The translations under genes and the position numbers were made by a program. Source: Roseiarcus sp963784805 (GTDB taxonomy: Bacteria; Pseudomonadota; Alphaproteobacteria; Rhizobiales; Beijerinckiaceae). Taken from it: a stretch of 64,000 nt of DNA. Every line of letters begins with the position of its first letter. Positions within the stretch are counted from its first letter, which is position 1. Where the stretch lies: assembly GCA_963784805.1 (NCBI GenBank), contig CAWASR010000030.1:1-64000 (forward strand). The letters run 5' to 3'. This document shows positions 26,720 to 34,565 of the stretch, piece by piece. The notes beneath the pieces are model-generated. The model was not told the origin of the DNA and did not search any database. It saw only the letters and a list, made by a program, of their open reading frames with translations.

Positions 26720-27754
26720 GTGAGCGTCGTCATCGGCTGGGATATCGGCGGAGCGCATCTGAAAGCCGCGCGCGTAGCGGGCGGCCGCGTCGAAGCGACG
26801 GCCCAGGAGGCGACGCCGCTCTGGCTCGGACTTGACAGCCTGGAGGCGGCGTTCGACGCGATGCGCGCCCGACTCGGCGAGGCCGATCGACACGCGATCA
26901 CGATGACTGGCGAATTGTGCGACGCGTTTGCGACGCGGCGGGAGGGCGTTGTCGGCCTGGCCGCGATTGCGGCCCGTCGTCTCGCGCCCGCTTCGCCTTG
27001 GCTCTATGCGGGCAGACGCGGCTTTGTTGAATTGGCCGATGCCGGAGCGCTTGCGGCCGACATCGCGTCGGCAAACTGGCATGCGAGCGCGGCGCTGGTG
27101 GCGCTCAGGCTTCGCGACGCGTTGCTCGTCGACGTCGGCTCGACCACAGCCGACCTCGTTCCCGTCGTCGCGGGCAAGGTCGCCGCGCTCGGCTACGACG
27201 ACGCCGGTCGGCTTGCGGCGGGAGAGCTGGCTTACAGCGGAATGGTCCGCAGCTTCGTCATGGCGATGGCTTCGCGGGCGCCGTTTCGCGGAGTCTGGAC
27301 CCCGCTGATGAGCGAGTTTTTCGCCAGCAGCGCCGATGTCCACCGCATATTGGGCGCGTTGCCCGACGGCGCTGACAAGATGACGACCGCGGACGGGCGC
27401 GCGAAGACCGTGGAGGCGTCGCGGAGCCGTCTCGCGCGGATGGTCGGCAGGGAAGCCGACGCGGGCGCGGACGATGAATGGGCGGCTCTCGCAGCCTGGT
27501 TCGCCGAAGCGCAGGTGCGTGAAATCACAGACGCGGCCTTCCTGCGTTTGTCGGTTGGCGATCTTGACCCTGAGGCGCCGGTGGTCGCCGCGGGCATCGG
27601 CGAAAGCGTCGCAGCTGAAATGGCGCGTCGCCTGCGACGCCCCTGCATCGGGTTTTCTTCGCTGATCGCCGGGCGCGCCGAAGTCTCGCATTGCGCGCCC
27701 GCCGCCGCGGTCGCCCTTCTGTCTGCGGCGGATCTCGACCCCCGGCAGGCATGA
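26720..27754 (+). CDS. H4MPT-linked C1 pathway protein, MfnF-like (ASKHA fold)
   Basis: About 344 residues of the hydantoinase/oxoprolinase-like family found with H4MPT genes: N-terminal phosphate-binding VVIGWDIGGAHLKAAR, the second phosphate loop LLVDVGSTTADLVPVVAG near 140-158, and C-terminal APVVAAGIGESVAAEMARRL. Archaeal MfnF, same family, joins the aminomethylfuran diphosphate to the tyramine part of methanofuran. Start GTG 26720 has GGAG 5 bases upstream; ATG 26705 and ATG 26690 are in frame. It is divergent from the MfnE-like kinase, so the two probably share a control region and pathway. Confidence 0.85.
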   Translation: MSVVIGWDIGGAHLKAARVAGGRVEATAQEATPLWLGLDSLEAAFDAMRARLGEADRHAITMTGELCDAFATRREGVVGLAAIAARRLAPASPWLYAGRRGFVELADAGALAADIASANWHASAALVALRLRDALLVDVGSTTADLVPVVAGKVAALGYDDAGRLAAGELAYSGMVRSFVMAMASRAPFRGVWTPLMSEFFASSADVHRILGALPDGADKMTTADGRAKTVEASRSRLARMVGREADAGADDEWAALAAWFAEAQVREITDAAFLRLSVGDLDPEAPVVAAGIGESVAAEMARRLRRPCIGFSSLIAGRAEVSHCAPAAAVALLSAADLDPRQA

Positions 27755-27829
27755 GGGGTCGGACCCCGCGAACAGCGGACAGGGGACGAACGTGCTATAT
27801 CTGCGGCGGGGAGGCTCTGGGAGTGAGAG

Positions 27830-28192
27830 ATGCGCGTTGCGAGATTTGGGATGTTGCTGTTGGGCGTCGGAGCTTCGGCGGCATGCGCCGGCGCCGCTTT
27901 CGGTGGCGATTCGGCGTCCAACGAATACCCGACGTCCACCCGCGCCGAATATGTTTTCGCCTGCATGAAAGCGAACGGCGAGACTCGAAAGGCCCTCGAT
28001 CAATGCTCGTGTTCGATTGACGTGATCGCGTCGTTGATTCCCTATGACTCCTATGTCGCCGGCGAGACCGTGGCGTCGCTCGACCAGGAGCCCGGCCGGA
28101 TCGGCGGAATGTTTCGCGGAGCGACCGTCGCCAAAGAATCGCTCGCGAATCTGCGGCGCGCGCAGGCCGAAGCCGAGATCCGCTGCTTTTAA
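27830..28192 (+). CDS. Small exported protein of the methanol oxidation region, unknown
   Basis: A 120-residue protein with a signal peptide (FGMLLLGVGASAACAGAAFGG) and a body with Cys at VFACMKANGET, QCSCSIDVIASLIPYDSYVAGETV and a terminal RCF. It resembles small hypothetical proteins often found beside quinoprotein methanol dehydrogenase genes. The spaced Cys do not form a CXXCH haem site. Located between the cofactor genes and the xox genes. No function known. Confidence 0.72.
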   Translation: MRVARFGMLLLGVGASAACAGAAFGGDSASNEYPTSTRAEYVFACMKANGETRKALDQCSCSIDVIASLIPYDSYVAGETVASLDQEPGRIGGMFRGATVAKESLANLRRAQAEAEIRCF

Positions 28193-28360
28193 CGAGCGGG
28201 TCAACGGGCCGTGCGGGTTTTCGCCTGCCTGCCGGCTGGCAGCGGCGGCTTGACTGAAGGCGCTGCCAGGGGGCGTGCCGCCGGGGCGCCAGAGGCCACA
28301 CGCAATCGGCGCCGAACCCAAACTGACATGGCGCCGAAGCGACGCGGATGTGGCGCCGAC

Positions 28361-28407
28361 ACGGCATTCATGCCAACTTGGCGGAATAGACGCCCAATGC
28401 CGTTTTG
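28361..28407 (+). terminator. Possible intrinsic terminator
   Basis: ACGGCATT (28361-28368) pairs with AATGCCGT (28396-28403), with TTTT overlapping the end of the right arm. It sits about 170 bp after the small exported protein. The 27-base loop makes it weak. Confidence 0.35.
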
Positions 28408-28587
28408 AGCCTTTTCAAGGGCTTGGCCGGTCGCGGTCGCGATTCCGGCCCTTGCGGTGCTCCGGGACCGTCGCGAGCGCCCCGGGAACCATTCCGAGGA
28501 CGTAAAAACATCATCGTCGTTGATTTCTAGAAATCAGAACAACGATAGCGCGTTTTATGATTGTAAGAAATAAGGAAGGTAAAACAA

Positions 28588-28869
28588 GGCTCTTATTGCG
28601 TTAGCTATTGGTCGGCCGCGACCGCTTGCTTGCCTTCGAGCCCCTGTCGTCATGGACGGGCTTGTCCCGTCCATCTACGCCGCAGCGGTGCAAGGACCTA
28701 CGGTCGCGAGGTTCTTCGCCATCGCTTGTCTCTTCTCTCTTCGGGCGCTCGACGCGCCCAACCGCGTGGATGGCCGGCACAAGGCCGGCCATGACGCGTT
28801 GAAGCCTTGCAGGTCTTCGGCCCCAATGGCCCGAATTTTTGGGAGCCAACAGCTAACGCGATAAGAGCC
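28588..28869. mobile_element. MITE-like element, 282 bp, with 8-bp target duplication
   Basis: Terminal inverted repeats of 24 bp begin GGCTCTTAT and agree at 22 positions (28588-28611 against 28846-28869). They are flanked by perfect 8-bp direct repeats TAAAACAA (28580-28587 and 28870-28877). No transposase is encoded. Inside are two hairpins in inverted orientation: ATGGACGGG/CCCGTCCAT at 28652-28674 and ATGGCCGGC/GCCGGCCAT at 28770-28792. The GG-initial ends and 8-bp duplication recall ISL3-family elements (inference). It is a non-autonomous element that jumped into the interval before the SoxYZ-like gene. Confidence 0.8.
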
Positions 28870-29019
28870 TAAAACAATGTCCCATGACGTTTCGGGGCCA
28901 AACCTGAAGCCGTCTTGTTGCGGCTCACGGGACGACGAAACCCGCCGAATCAACCATCGCAGGTTCAAACAGGGATGCGGGGGCCGGCCGATCGGGCGGA
29001 CTCCAGACGCCAATTCCGA

Positions 29020-29841
29020 TCATGTGCCGTCGCGATTGGCCGGCCAAGAGGCCGAGAAATTCGCGCCGCTGATGTCGTGCGCCTGGACGTGAATGGTCTT
29101 GGAGCCGTTCGCCGCATAGATGAAGCGGAAGTTCGGATCCTCCGAGATCGAAATGCCGCCCGCGACCGAGAAGATGAGATCGTCGCCCTGATAGACCGCG
29201 AAGCGGTCGACATAGCGCGCTGGGGTATAGAGGCGCGTGATCTGATCCATTTGCAGGCCTGAATAATTGGGATGCCGCAGCATCACCTGGGCCTCGCGAC
29301 GACCATCGGGCCTCGGGGGAAACGAACGGAACTTCATCTGACCGAGCGTCGCATCGGCCTCGTCCGGGCCTTTGACCGCGGGGGCCGAACAGCCGCCGGC
29401 GGCCTTCACATAACGGGTCGCCATGTGCAGGCTGCCGTCGTTGAGTTCGGCGACGAGATGGACGTCGGTGTAATCGTTGACCCGGACGCGCGTGGAAATG
29501 CTCGCCACGTCCGACTTCCCGCCAAGAGTGAAGACTCCGGCGAGTGGAACGGGATTCTCGTCTATGATCAGGCTCAGTCGGACGACGCGCCTGGAGTCGC
29601 CCGGCGGGATGTGCGCCGAAAGGGTCATCGGCACCAGCGCCGCGTCCGCCGCGCGGGCCGGCGCGTCGAGGGAGACGATCGAAGGATCCTCGGGAATAGG
29701 ACGATCCTGAAAAAACAAGCGCTTCAGATCAGGCCAGGATTGGTCGTGCGCCGACTGCGCCGCGGCGGCCGAAATCAGCGAAACGAGCGCGACCGCGGCG
29801 ATGCCGCCCCGCAGCATACGCATGGCTAAATTTCCCGACAT
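29020..29841 (-). CDS. Quinoprotein dehydrogenase-associated SoxYZ-like carrier
   Basis: A 273-residue exported protein: signal peptide (IAAVALVSLISAAAAQS), an N-terminal SoxY-like domain (LFFQDRPIPEDPSIVSLDAPARAADAALVPMTL ... RRVVRLSLIIDENPVPLAGVFTLGG), and a C-terminal SoxZ-like domain (RREAQVMLRHPNYSGLQMDQITRLYTPARYVDRFAVYQGDDLIFSVAGGISISEDPNFRF). The family goes with PQQ-dependent dehydrogenases, and its carrier cargo is unknown. Start ATG 29841 has GAGGCGAAGG just upstream. It follows the metallohydrolase gene by 28 bp, as in other quinoprotein relay clusters. Confidence 0.88.
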   Translation of the reverse strand: MSGNLAMRMLRGGIAAVALVSLISAAAAQSAHDQSWPDLKRLFFQDRPIPEDPSIVSLDAPARAADAALVPMTLSAHIPPGDSRRVVRLSLIIDENPVPLAGVFTLGGKSDVASISTRVRVNDYTDVHLVAELNDGSLHMATRYVKAAGGCSAPAVKGPDEADATLGQMKFRSFPPRPDGRREAQVMLRHPNYSGLQMDQITRLYTPARYVDRFAVYQGDDLIFSVAGGISISEDPNFRFIYAANGSKTIHVQAHDISGANFSASWPANRDGT

Positions 29842-29869
29842 GCCCTTCGCCTCGCCCGCCAGCGCCGCT

Positions 29870-30811
29870 CTACTGCTGGTCCCATTCATATTCGGCGAAC
29901 GCCGCCGTAGCGTTCCTCGCATTGTAATCATCGAAAAGGCGCCAATTGTTGCGTTCCGAACTCCCCGCCTCCCGGGCTGCCTGCGACAGATTGTCGCCGC
30001 GAGCGATCGCCGCGCGAACATCGGCGGACAATCTCTCGAAATACGCGCGCTCGGGCTTCAGCGCCGCGGGCCATGGCGCAACCACCGGTCCGTGACCGGG
30101 GATCACGCGCGCCGCCGGAATCTCCGCCAACGCGCCGAGATTTGCAAGCCATCCCTTGATCGACCCGTCGATGACCGGGATGTGGCTCACGAACGCCAAG
30201 TCCCCCGCGAACAACGTCCGGGTGGCGACGTCGTAGACCGTCAGGTCACAGTCCGTGTGGGCCGGGGGCCATGCGCGCAGCACGATCGCGCGACCGCCCA
30301 GATCGAGTTCCCGCGTCTTCTCGACCAGCAACGTCGGCGGCACAATCTGAACGTCCTTCATCAAGTCGTCGCCGAGGATCTCGCGGAACGTCTTCAGGTA
30401 AAATTCACCGCGCGCCGCCAGCGCGCGCGGCAGATTATGATGACCGACGAAGATCGCGCCAAGTCCGTTGAAGGCGGCGTTGCCGAAGATGTGGTCGGGA
30501 TGCTCGTGAGTGTTGATGACATAGAGAATAGGCTTATTCGTCCTGGCGCGAATCGCCGCCAGCAGCCGCCTGCCCACCCGCGCGCTGCCGCCGGTGTCGA
30601 TGACCGCTACGCCTTTGCCGCCGATTATGAATCCGATGTTGGCGATATCGCCGTCGTTCTGTTCGCTCATCATGGCGATCGCGCCAGCATGAGCGAACAC
30701 GCCCGGCGCCGCCTCCTCGACAGGCAATGGCTTGGCCGAGTCGGAGCGGACGCCGTCGGTGGAGACGACGGCCAATCCAGTAAAAATGAGCATGGTCGCG
30801 AGAATACGCAT
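29870..30811 (-). CDS. Quinoprotein relay system zinc metallohydrolase
   Basis: A 313-residue exported metallo-beta-lactamase fold protein. A signal peptide (ILATMLIFTGLAVVSTDG) is followed by IGFIIGGKGVAVIDTGGS, the zinc motif THEHPDHIFGN (HxHxDH), PPAHTDCDLTVYDV with a further His and Asp, LFAGDLAFVSHIP and VIPGHGPVV. The family is linked to PQQ-dependent dehydrogenases and SoxYZ-like carriers. Its substrate is not established. First gene of a two-gene operon divergent from xoxF, sharing a 330-bp control region with it. Confidence 0.88.
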   Translation of the reverse strand: MRILATMLIFTGLAVVSTDGVRSDSAKPLPVEEAAPGVFAHAGAIAMMSEQNDGDIANIGFIIGGKGVAVIDTGGSARVGRRLLAAIRARTNKPILYVINTHEHPDHIFGNAAFNGLGAIFVGHHNLPRALAARGEFYLKTFREILGDDLMKDVQIVPPTLLVEKTRELDLGGRAIVLRAWPPAHTDCDLTVYDVATRTLFAGDLAFVSHIPVIDGSIKGWLANLGALAEIPAARVIPGHGPVVAPWPAALKPERAYFERLSADVRAAIARGDNLSQAAREAGSSERNNWRLFDDYNARNATAAFAEYEWDQQ

Positions 30812-31141
30812 TGACCGTCTTTTCAGTTGACCGCGCCGGACTTAGAGGCGCGTCCCGGCAAAGACAATGGGCGCGACGCCGAACTTAAAAATTCTGCTTG
30901 CGCTCCGGAATCGGCGGACGTATGTTTCTTTTGGCTTCGGCTGCATGAGCGTTGATGAACGGGAGCTTCAGCGCGCTTTCGCAGGCAAGGCGGGGGCCTT
31001 CGTGTAAGGAACCTTTCTCGCTTTTATGCCGTGACACGCTGTTGAAGCCGTCATCCCAACCCAGAATGTCGCTGCAGGCGCGCGTTTGTGCGGGCCGCCC
31101 GCCGCTAAGTCGAACGAATGAAGTCTACTTGGGAGGAACAA
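30812..31141. other. Divergent control region of xoxF
   Basis: 330 bases between the metallohydrolase and xoxF starts. The only promoter-like element I can point to is TTGCGC-N17-TATGTT at 30898-30926; used, it would leave a leader of about 210 bases. Confidence 0.4.
30898..30926 (+). promoter_or_regulatory. Possible sigma-70-type promoter for xoxF
   Basis: TTGCGC (30898-30903) and TATGTT (30921-30926) with a 17-bp spacer. Weak match; listed because it is the best in the region. Confidence 0.25.
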
Positions 31142-32950
31142 ATGCGAAGACTTTTGCTAGCGAGTTGCTTTGGCGCGGCCGCGCTGCTGACGGCAGGTTA
31201 TGCGAGCGCCAATGACGACCTGATCAAAATGTCGTCGGACGCCAATCAATGGGTGATGCCGACTGGCAACTACGCCAATACCCGATATTCCGAACTGAAG
31301 CAGATCACCGCGGCAAACGTTCACAAGCTCGCTCCGGCATGGACGTTCTCGACCGGCGTCCTGCGCGGACACGAGGGCGCTCCGCTCGTGGTCGGCGACG
31401 TCATGTACGTCCACACGCCGTTCCCGAACACCGTGTTCGCGCTCGACCTCAACAACGACGGCAAGATTCTCTGGAAATACGAGCCCAAGCAGGATCCGAA
31501 CGTCATTCCGGTGATGTGCTGCGACACCGTCAACCGCGGCCTCGCTTACGGCGACGGCAAAATCATCCTTCATCAGGCCGACACCACCCTGGTCGCGCTG
31601 GACGCCAAGACCGGCGCCGTCGCGTGGTCAGTCAAGGACGGCGATCCGTCCAAGGGCCAGACCGGCACCAACGCGCCGATGGTCGTCAAGGACATGGTGT
31701 ACACCGGCGTGTCCGGCGGCGAGTTCGGCGTTCGCGGATGGCTGTCGGCCTACAACCTGAAGACCGGCAAGCTGGTCTGGCGCGGCTATTCGGAAGGACC
31801 GGATTCCGACCTCCTCGTCGATCCCGAGAAAACGACGGCGCTCGGCAAGCCGATCGGCAAGGACTCTTCCCTCAAGACTTGGGAAGGCGACCAGTGGAAG
31901 ATCGGAGGCGGCGCCACCTGGGGCTGGTACTCGTACGATCCCGAACTCAACCTCATCTATTACGGCTCGGGCAACCCGTCGACCTGGAACCCGAGGCAGC
32001 GCCCCGGCGACAATCGCTGGTCGATGACCATCTGGGCCCGCGACCCCGAGACCGGCATGGCCAAATGGGTCTACCAGATGACGCCGCACGACGAGTGGGA
32101 CTTCGACGGCATCAACGAGATGATCCTGACCGACCAGAAGATCGACGGCAAGGAGCGCAAGCTTCTGACGCACTTCGATCGTAACGGCTTTGGTTACACG
32201 CTCGATCGCGGGACCGGCGAACTGCTGGTGGCCGAAAAATACGATCCGGCGGTGAACTGGGCCACAAAGGTCGACATGGACAAATCCTCCAAGGACTATG
32301 GCCGGCCGCTCGTCGTGGCGAAGTACTCGACCGACCATAACGGCCCGGACGTCAACACCAAGGGCGTCTGCCCGGCGGCGTTGGGCTCCAAGGACGAGCA
32401 GCCTGCGGCCTATTCGCCGGAGACTGAGCTCTTCTACGTGCCGACCAACCACGTCTGCATGGACTACGAGCCGTTCAAGGTCAGCTACACCGCAGGTCAG
32501 CCCTACGTCGGCGCGACGCTGTCGATGTTCCCGCCTCCGGGCGAGAGCAACATGGGCAACTTCATCGCCTGGGACGGCAAGACCGGCAAGATCGTGTGGT
32601 CGGATCCGGAGCAGTTCTCGGTGTGGTCGGGCGCCCTGGCGACCGCCGGCGGCGTCGTGTTCTACGGCACCCTGGAAGGCTACCTGAAGGCGGTCGACGC
32701 CAAGACCGGCAAGGAGCTCTACAAGTTCAAGACTCCGTCCGGCATCATCGGCAACGTGATGACCTACGAGCACGGCGGCCGTCAGTACGTGGCGGTGCTG
32801 TCGGGCGTCGGCGGTTGGGCGGGCATCGGACTCGCGGCCGGTCTGACCAAGGGCACGGACGGTCTGGGCGCGGTCGGCGGCTACAAGGCTCTCTCCGACT
32901 ACACGGCGCTGGGCGGAAATTTGACCGTCTTCGCGCTTCCGACGGACTGA
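31142..32950 (+). CDS. xoxF: Lanthanide-dependent methanol dehydrogenase XoxF
   Basis: Periplasmic PQQ enzyme oxidising methanol to formaldehyde (or further). 602 residues with a signal peptide ending YASA/NDD. Eight-bladed propeller landmarks: vicinal Cys126-Cys127 (VMCCDTVNRG), metal ligands Glu194 (SGGEFGVRG) and Asn278 (GSGNPSTWN), catalytic Asp320, and the extra Asp322 in DEWDFDG, where calcium-type MxaF has Ala. That Asp marks lanthanide use. ATG 31142 has GGAGG 6 bases upstream. A strong hairpin with a T-run follows the stop, then xoxG and xoxJ. No mxaF is seen in the window. Confidence 0.97.
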   Translation: MRRLLLASCFGAAALLTAGYASANDDLIKMSSDANQWVMPTGNYANTRYSELKQITAANVHKLAPAWTFSTGVLRGHEGAPLVVGDVMYVHTPFPNTVFALDLNNDGKILWKYEPKQDPNVIPVMCCDTVNRGLAYGDGKIILHQADTTLVALDAKTGAVAWSVKDGDPSKGQTGTNAPMVVKDMVYTGVSGGEFGVRGWLSAYNLKTGKLVWRGYSEGPDSDLLVDPEKTTALGKPIGKDSSLKTWEGDQWKIGGGATWGWYSYDPELNLIYYGSGNPSTWNPRQRPGDNRWSMTIWARDPETGMAKWVYQMTPHDEWDFDGINEMILTDQKIDGKERKLLTHFDRNGFGYTLDRGTGELLVAEKYDPAVNWATKVDMDKSSKDYGRPLVVAKYSTDHNGPDVNTKGVCPAALGSKDEQPAAYSPETELFYVPTNHVCMDYEPFKVSYTAGQPYVGATLSMFPPPGESNMGNFIAWDGKTGKIVWSDPEQFSVWSGALATAGGVVFYGTLEGYLKAVDAKTGKELYKFKTPSGIIGNVMTYEHGGRQYVAVLSGVGGWAGIGLAAGLTKGTDGLGAVGGYKALSDYTALGGNLTVFALPTD

Positions 32951-32975
32951 CAAGCCGTCTGACTTGACGTGAACC

Positions 32976-33021
32976 GAGCCCGGCGCTGGCGGGTAAGATG
33001 GCTAGCGCCGGGCTCCTTTTT
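32976..33021 (+). terminator. Intrinsic terminator between xoxF and xoxG
   Basis: GAGCCCGGCGCT (32976-32987) and AGCGCCGGGCTC (33004-33015) form a perfect 12-bp stem with a 16-base loop, followed by CTTTTT. It starts 26 bp after the xoxF stop. It probably ends or attenuates most xoxF transcripts, leaving xoxG and xoxJ at lower level, and may protect the xoxF 3' end. Confidence 0.85.
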
Positions 33022-33072
33022 CTCGAAGCACTCGATATACGCGGGACCGAGCGGAGCTCAAGGAATGCAGCG

Positions 33073-33600
33073 GTGAAAATTTCACTGTGGAGCGGCGCGG
33101 CCGCGGTGGCCCTGCTGATGGTCACTCAATTTCCGGCGGCTGCGGAGCCGCCCGGCGATCCGACGGCGGTCAAGCAAGACGAGGACGGCATTTGGCGCGA
33201 CAAAGCCGGTGAGCCGACCTTCAAGATCGAGGCGGACGGCACGGTCGACTGGGAGACGTATTCAGGCTACCGCCGCTACAATTCGGAATGCATCGTCTGC
33301 CACGGCCCCGATGGCTCGGGATCGACCTATGCGCCGGCGCTGAAGGATTCGCTGAAAACGATTCCCTTCGAGGTTTTTTACGGCATTGTCGTGAGCGGGC
33401 GCAAAGATCTCCGCAACGGGCAAGATAAGGTTATGCCCACATTCGCAACAAACAAGAACGTGATGTGCTACCTGACCGACATATACATCTATCTGCGCGC
33501 CCGCTCGGTGAATGCGGTGGGGCGCGGACGTCCGGCGAAGCACGCCCCTAAGTCGGCCGCGTTCGACAAGAACGAGACCAAGTGCATGGCGGACGACTGA
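33073..33600 (+). CDS. xoxG: Cytochrome c XoxG, electron acceptor of XoxF
   Basis: A 175-residue exported monohaem cytochrome c: signal peptide (WSGAAAVALLMVTQFPAAA), haem motif C73-I-V-C76-H77 followed by GPDGSG, and distal Met121 in KVMPTF. A Tyr-rich YLTDIYIYLRAR helix and Lys-rich tail follow. XoxG takes electrons from reduced PQQ of XoxF. The start is GTG 33073, because the signal peptide begins there and AAGGA lies upstream. It is 122 bp after xoxF and 13 bp before xoxJ. Confidence 0.92.
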   Translation: MKISLWSGAAAVALLMVTQFPAAAEPPGDPTAVKQDEDGIWRDKAGEPTFKIEADGTVDWETYSGYRRYNSECIVCHGPDGSGSTYAPALKDSLKTIPFEVFYGIVVSGRKDLRNGQDKVMPTFATNKNVMCYLTDIYIYLRARSVNAVGRGRPAKHAPKSAAFDKNETKCMADD

Positions 33601-33613
33601 ATAGGCCCTCATC

Positions 33614-34448
33614 ATGCGTACGATTGCGACTATCGCCCTTCTGGCACTTCTTGGCGCGCTCGGCGGCGCGCGCGCGCAGCAATCGGCCACGACCGAACTC
33701 GATCGAACTGGTCGATCCTCATGTCTTCCGCGCTTGCGCGGATCCGCGCGACCTGCCGTTCTCCGACCAGGCCGGCGAGGGCTTCGAGAACAAGATCGCC
33801 GATCTTTTCGCGCGCAAGCTGGGCAAAACCGTCGCCTATACTTTCTATCCCGACGCAACCGGTTTTGTTCGCAATACCTTGAACGCGCACCGCTGCGACG
33901 TCGTTCTGGGGATCGCGCAGGGCGATGATTTCGTCCAGCCGACCAGCCCCTATTACCGGACGGCTTACGCCGCCGCCTACCACAAGGGAGGGCCGCTCGA
34001 AGGCCTGGATTCGCTCAGCGATCCGCGTCTGAAGACCGCGAGGATCGGCATCGTCGCGGGAACGCCGCCCGCAACCTATCTCGCCATGAACGGGGAGCTC
34101 GCCCATATCAAGTCCTACCCGCTGGTCGTCGACACGCGCTATGAATCGCCGACCCACCAAATGATGAAGGACCTGGATGACGGCGTCATTGACGTCGCAT
34201 TGCTATGGGGACCGATCGCCGGCTATTACGCGTCGAAGGCCAAGGCGCCGACGACGGTCACCCTGCTGGTGAAAGAGCCTCCAGGCGGCCCGCGAATGAT
34301 TTATCGCATCGTCATGGGCGTTCGCCATTCCGATCAGAACTGGAAGCGCGCGCTCGACAAGCTCATTGTCGAGAACCAAAAAGAGATCAATACGATCCTT
34401 CGGTCTTTCGGCGTTCCGTTGCTCGACGAGAACAACCGCGCCCTCTAG
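33614..34448 (+). CDS. xoxJ: XoxJ, periplasmic binding-like protein, with +1 frameshift near 33680-33702
   Basis: Quinoprotein dehydrogenase-associated substrate-binding-like protein, thought to help activate XoxF. ATG 33614 opens a signal peptide (IATIALLALLGALGGARA/QQ). The mature protein (ELVDPHVFRACADPRDLPFSDQAGEGFENKIADLF in conserved order, then GTPPATYL, DVALLWGPIAGYYA, DENNRAL) is in the next frame. One extra base between 33680 and 33702 separates them; without it the gene is exactly 277 codons plus stop. An in-frame start at 33582 would lack the signal peptide. Assembly indel or inactivated gene; since xoxF and xoxG are intact, an error is likelier. Confidence 0.82.
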
Positions 34449-34466
34449 GCGGGAATTTGCAACATT

Positions 34467-34549
34467 GAGCCGCGGTTCTCCGACAAAAATCCCGCTTCTT
34501 CAAAGGACCCCAAGCGGAGATTCGTTGGCGAGCCGACGAATCTCCGCTT
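34467..34549 (-). repeat. Palindromic repeat family B, copy 1
   Basis: Aligns without gaps over 83 bp with 37896-37978 in the opposite orientation (61 identical). It contains a perfect 14-bp hairpin, AAGCGGAGATTCGT (34512-34525) with ACGAATCTCCGCTT (34536-34549), loop of 10. It lies between xoxJ and the CXXCW gene, REP-like. Confidence 0.75.
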
Positions 34550-34565
34550 AGCCTCGGCAGCCCGC

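Larger units (their letters stand above)
28193..29019. other. Intergenic region with MITE-like element
   Basis: About 830 bases with no gene. It holds a terminator-like hairpin (28361-28407) and a complete 282-bp inverted-repeat element (28588-28869). The AT-rich stretch 28500-28600 contrasts with the GC-rich surroundings. Confidence 0.6.

Noticed and set aside
31628..32953. Open frame of 441 codons on the minus strand opposite xoxF
   Set aside because: No motif; xoxF on the plus strand is unambiguous.
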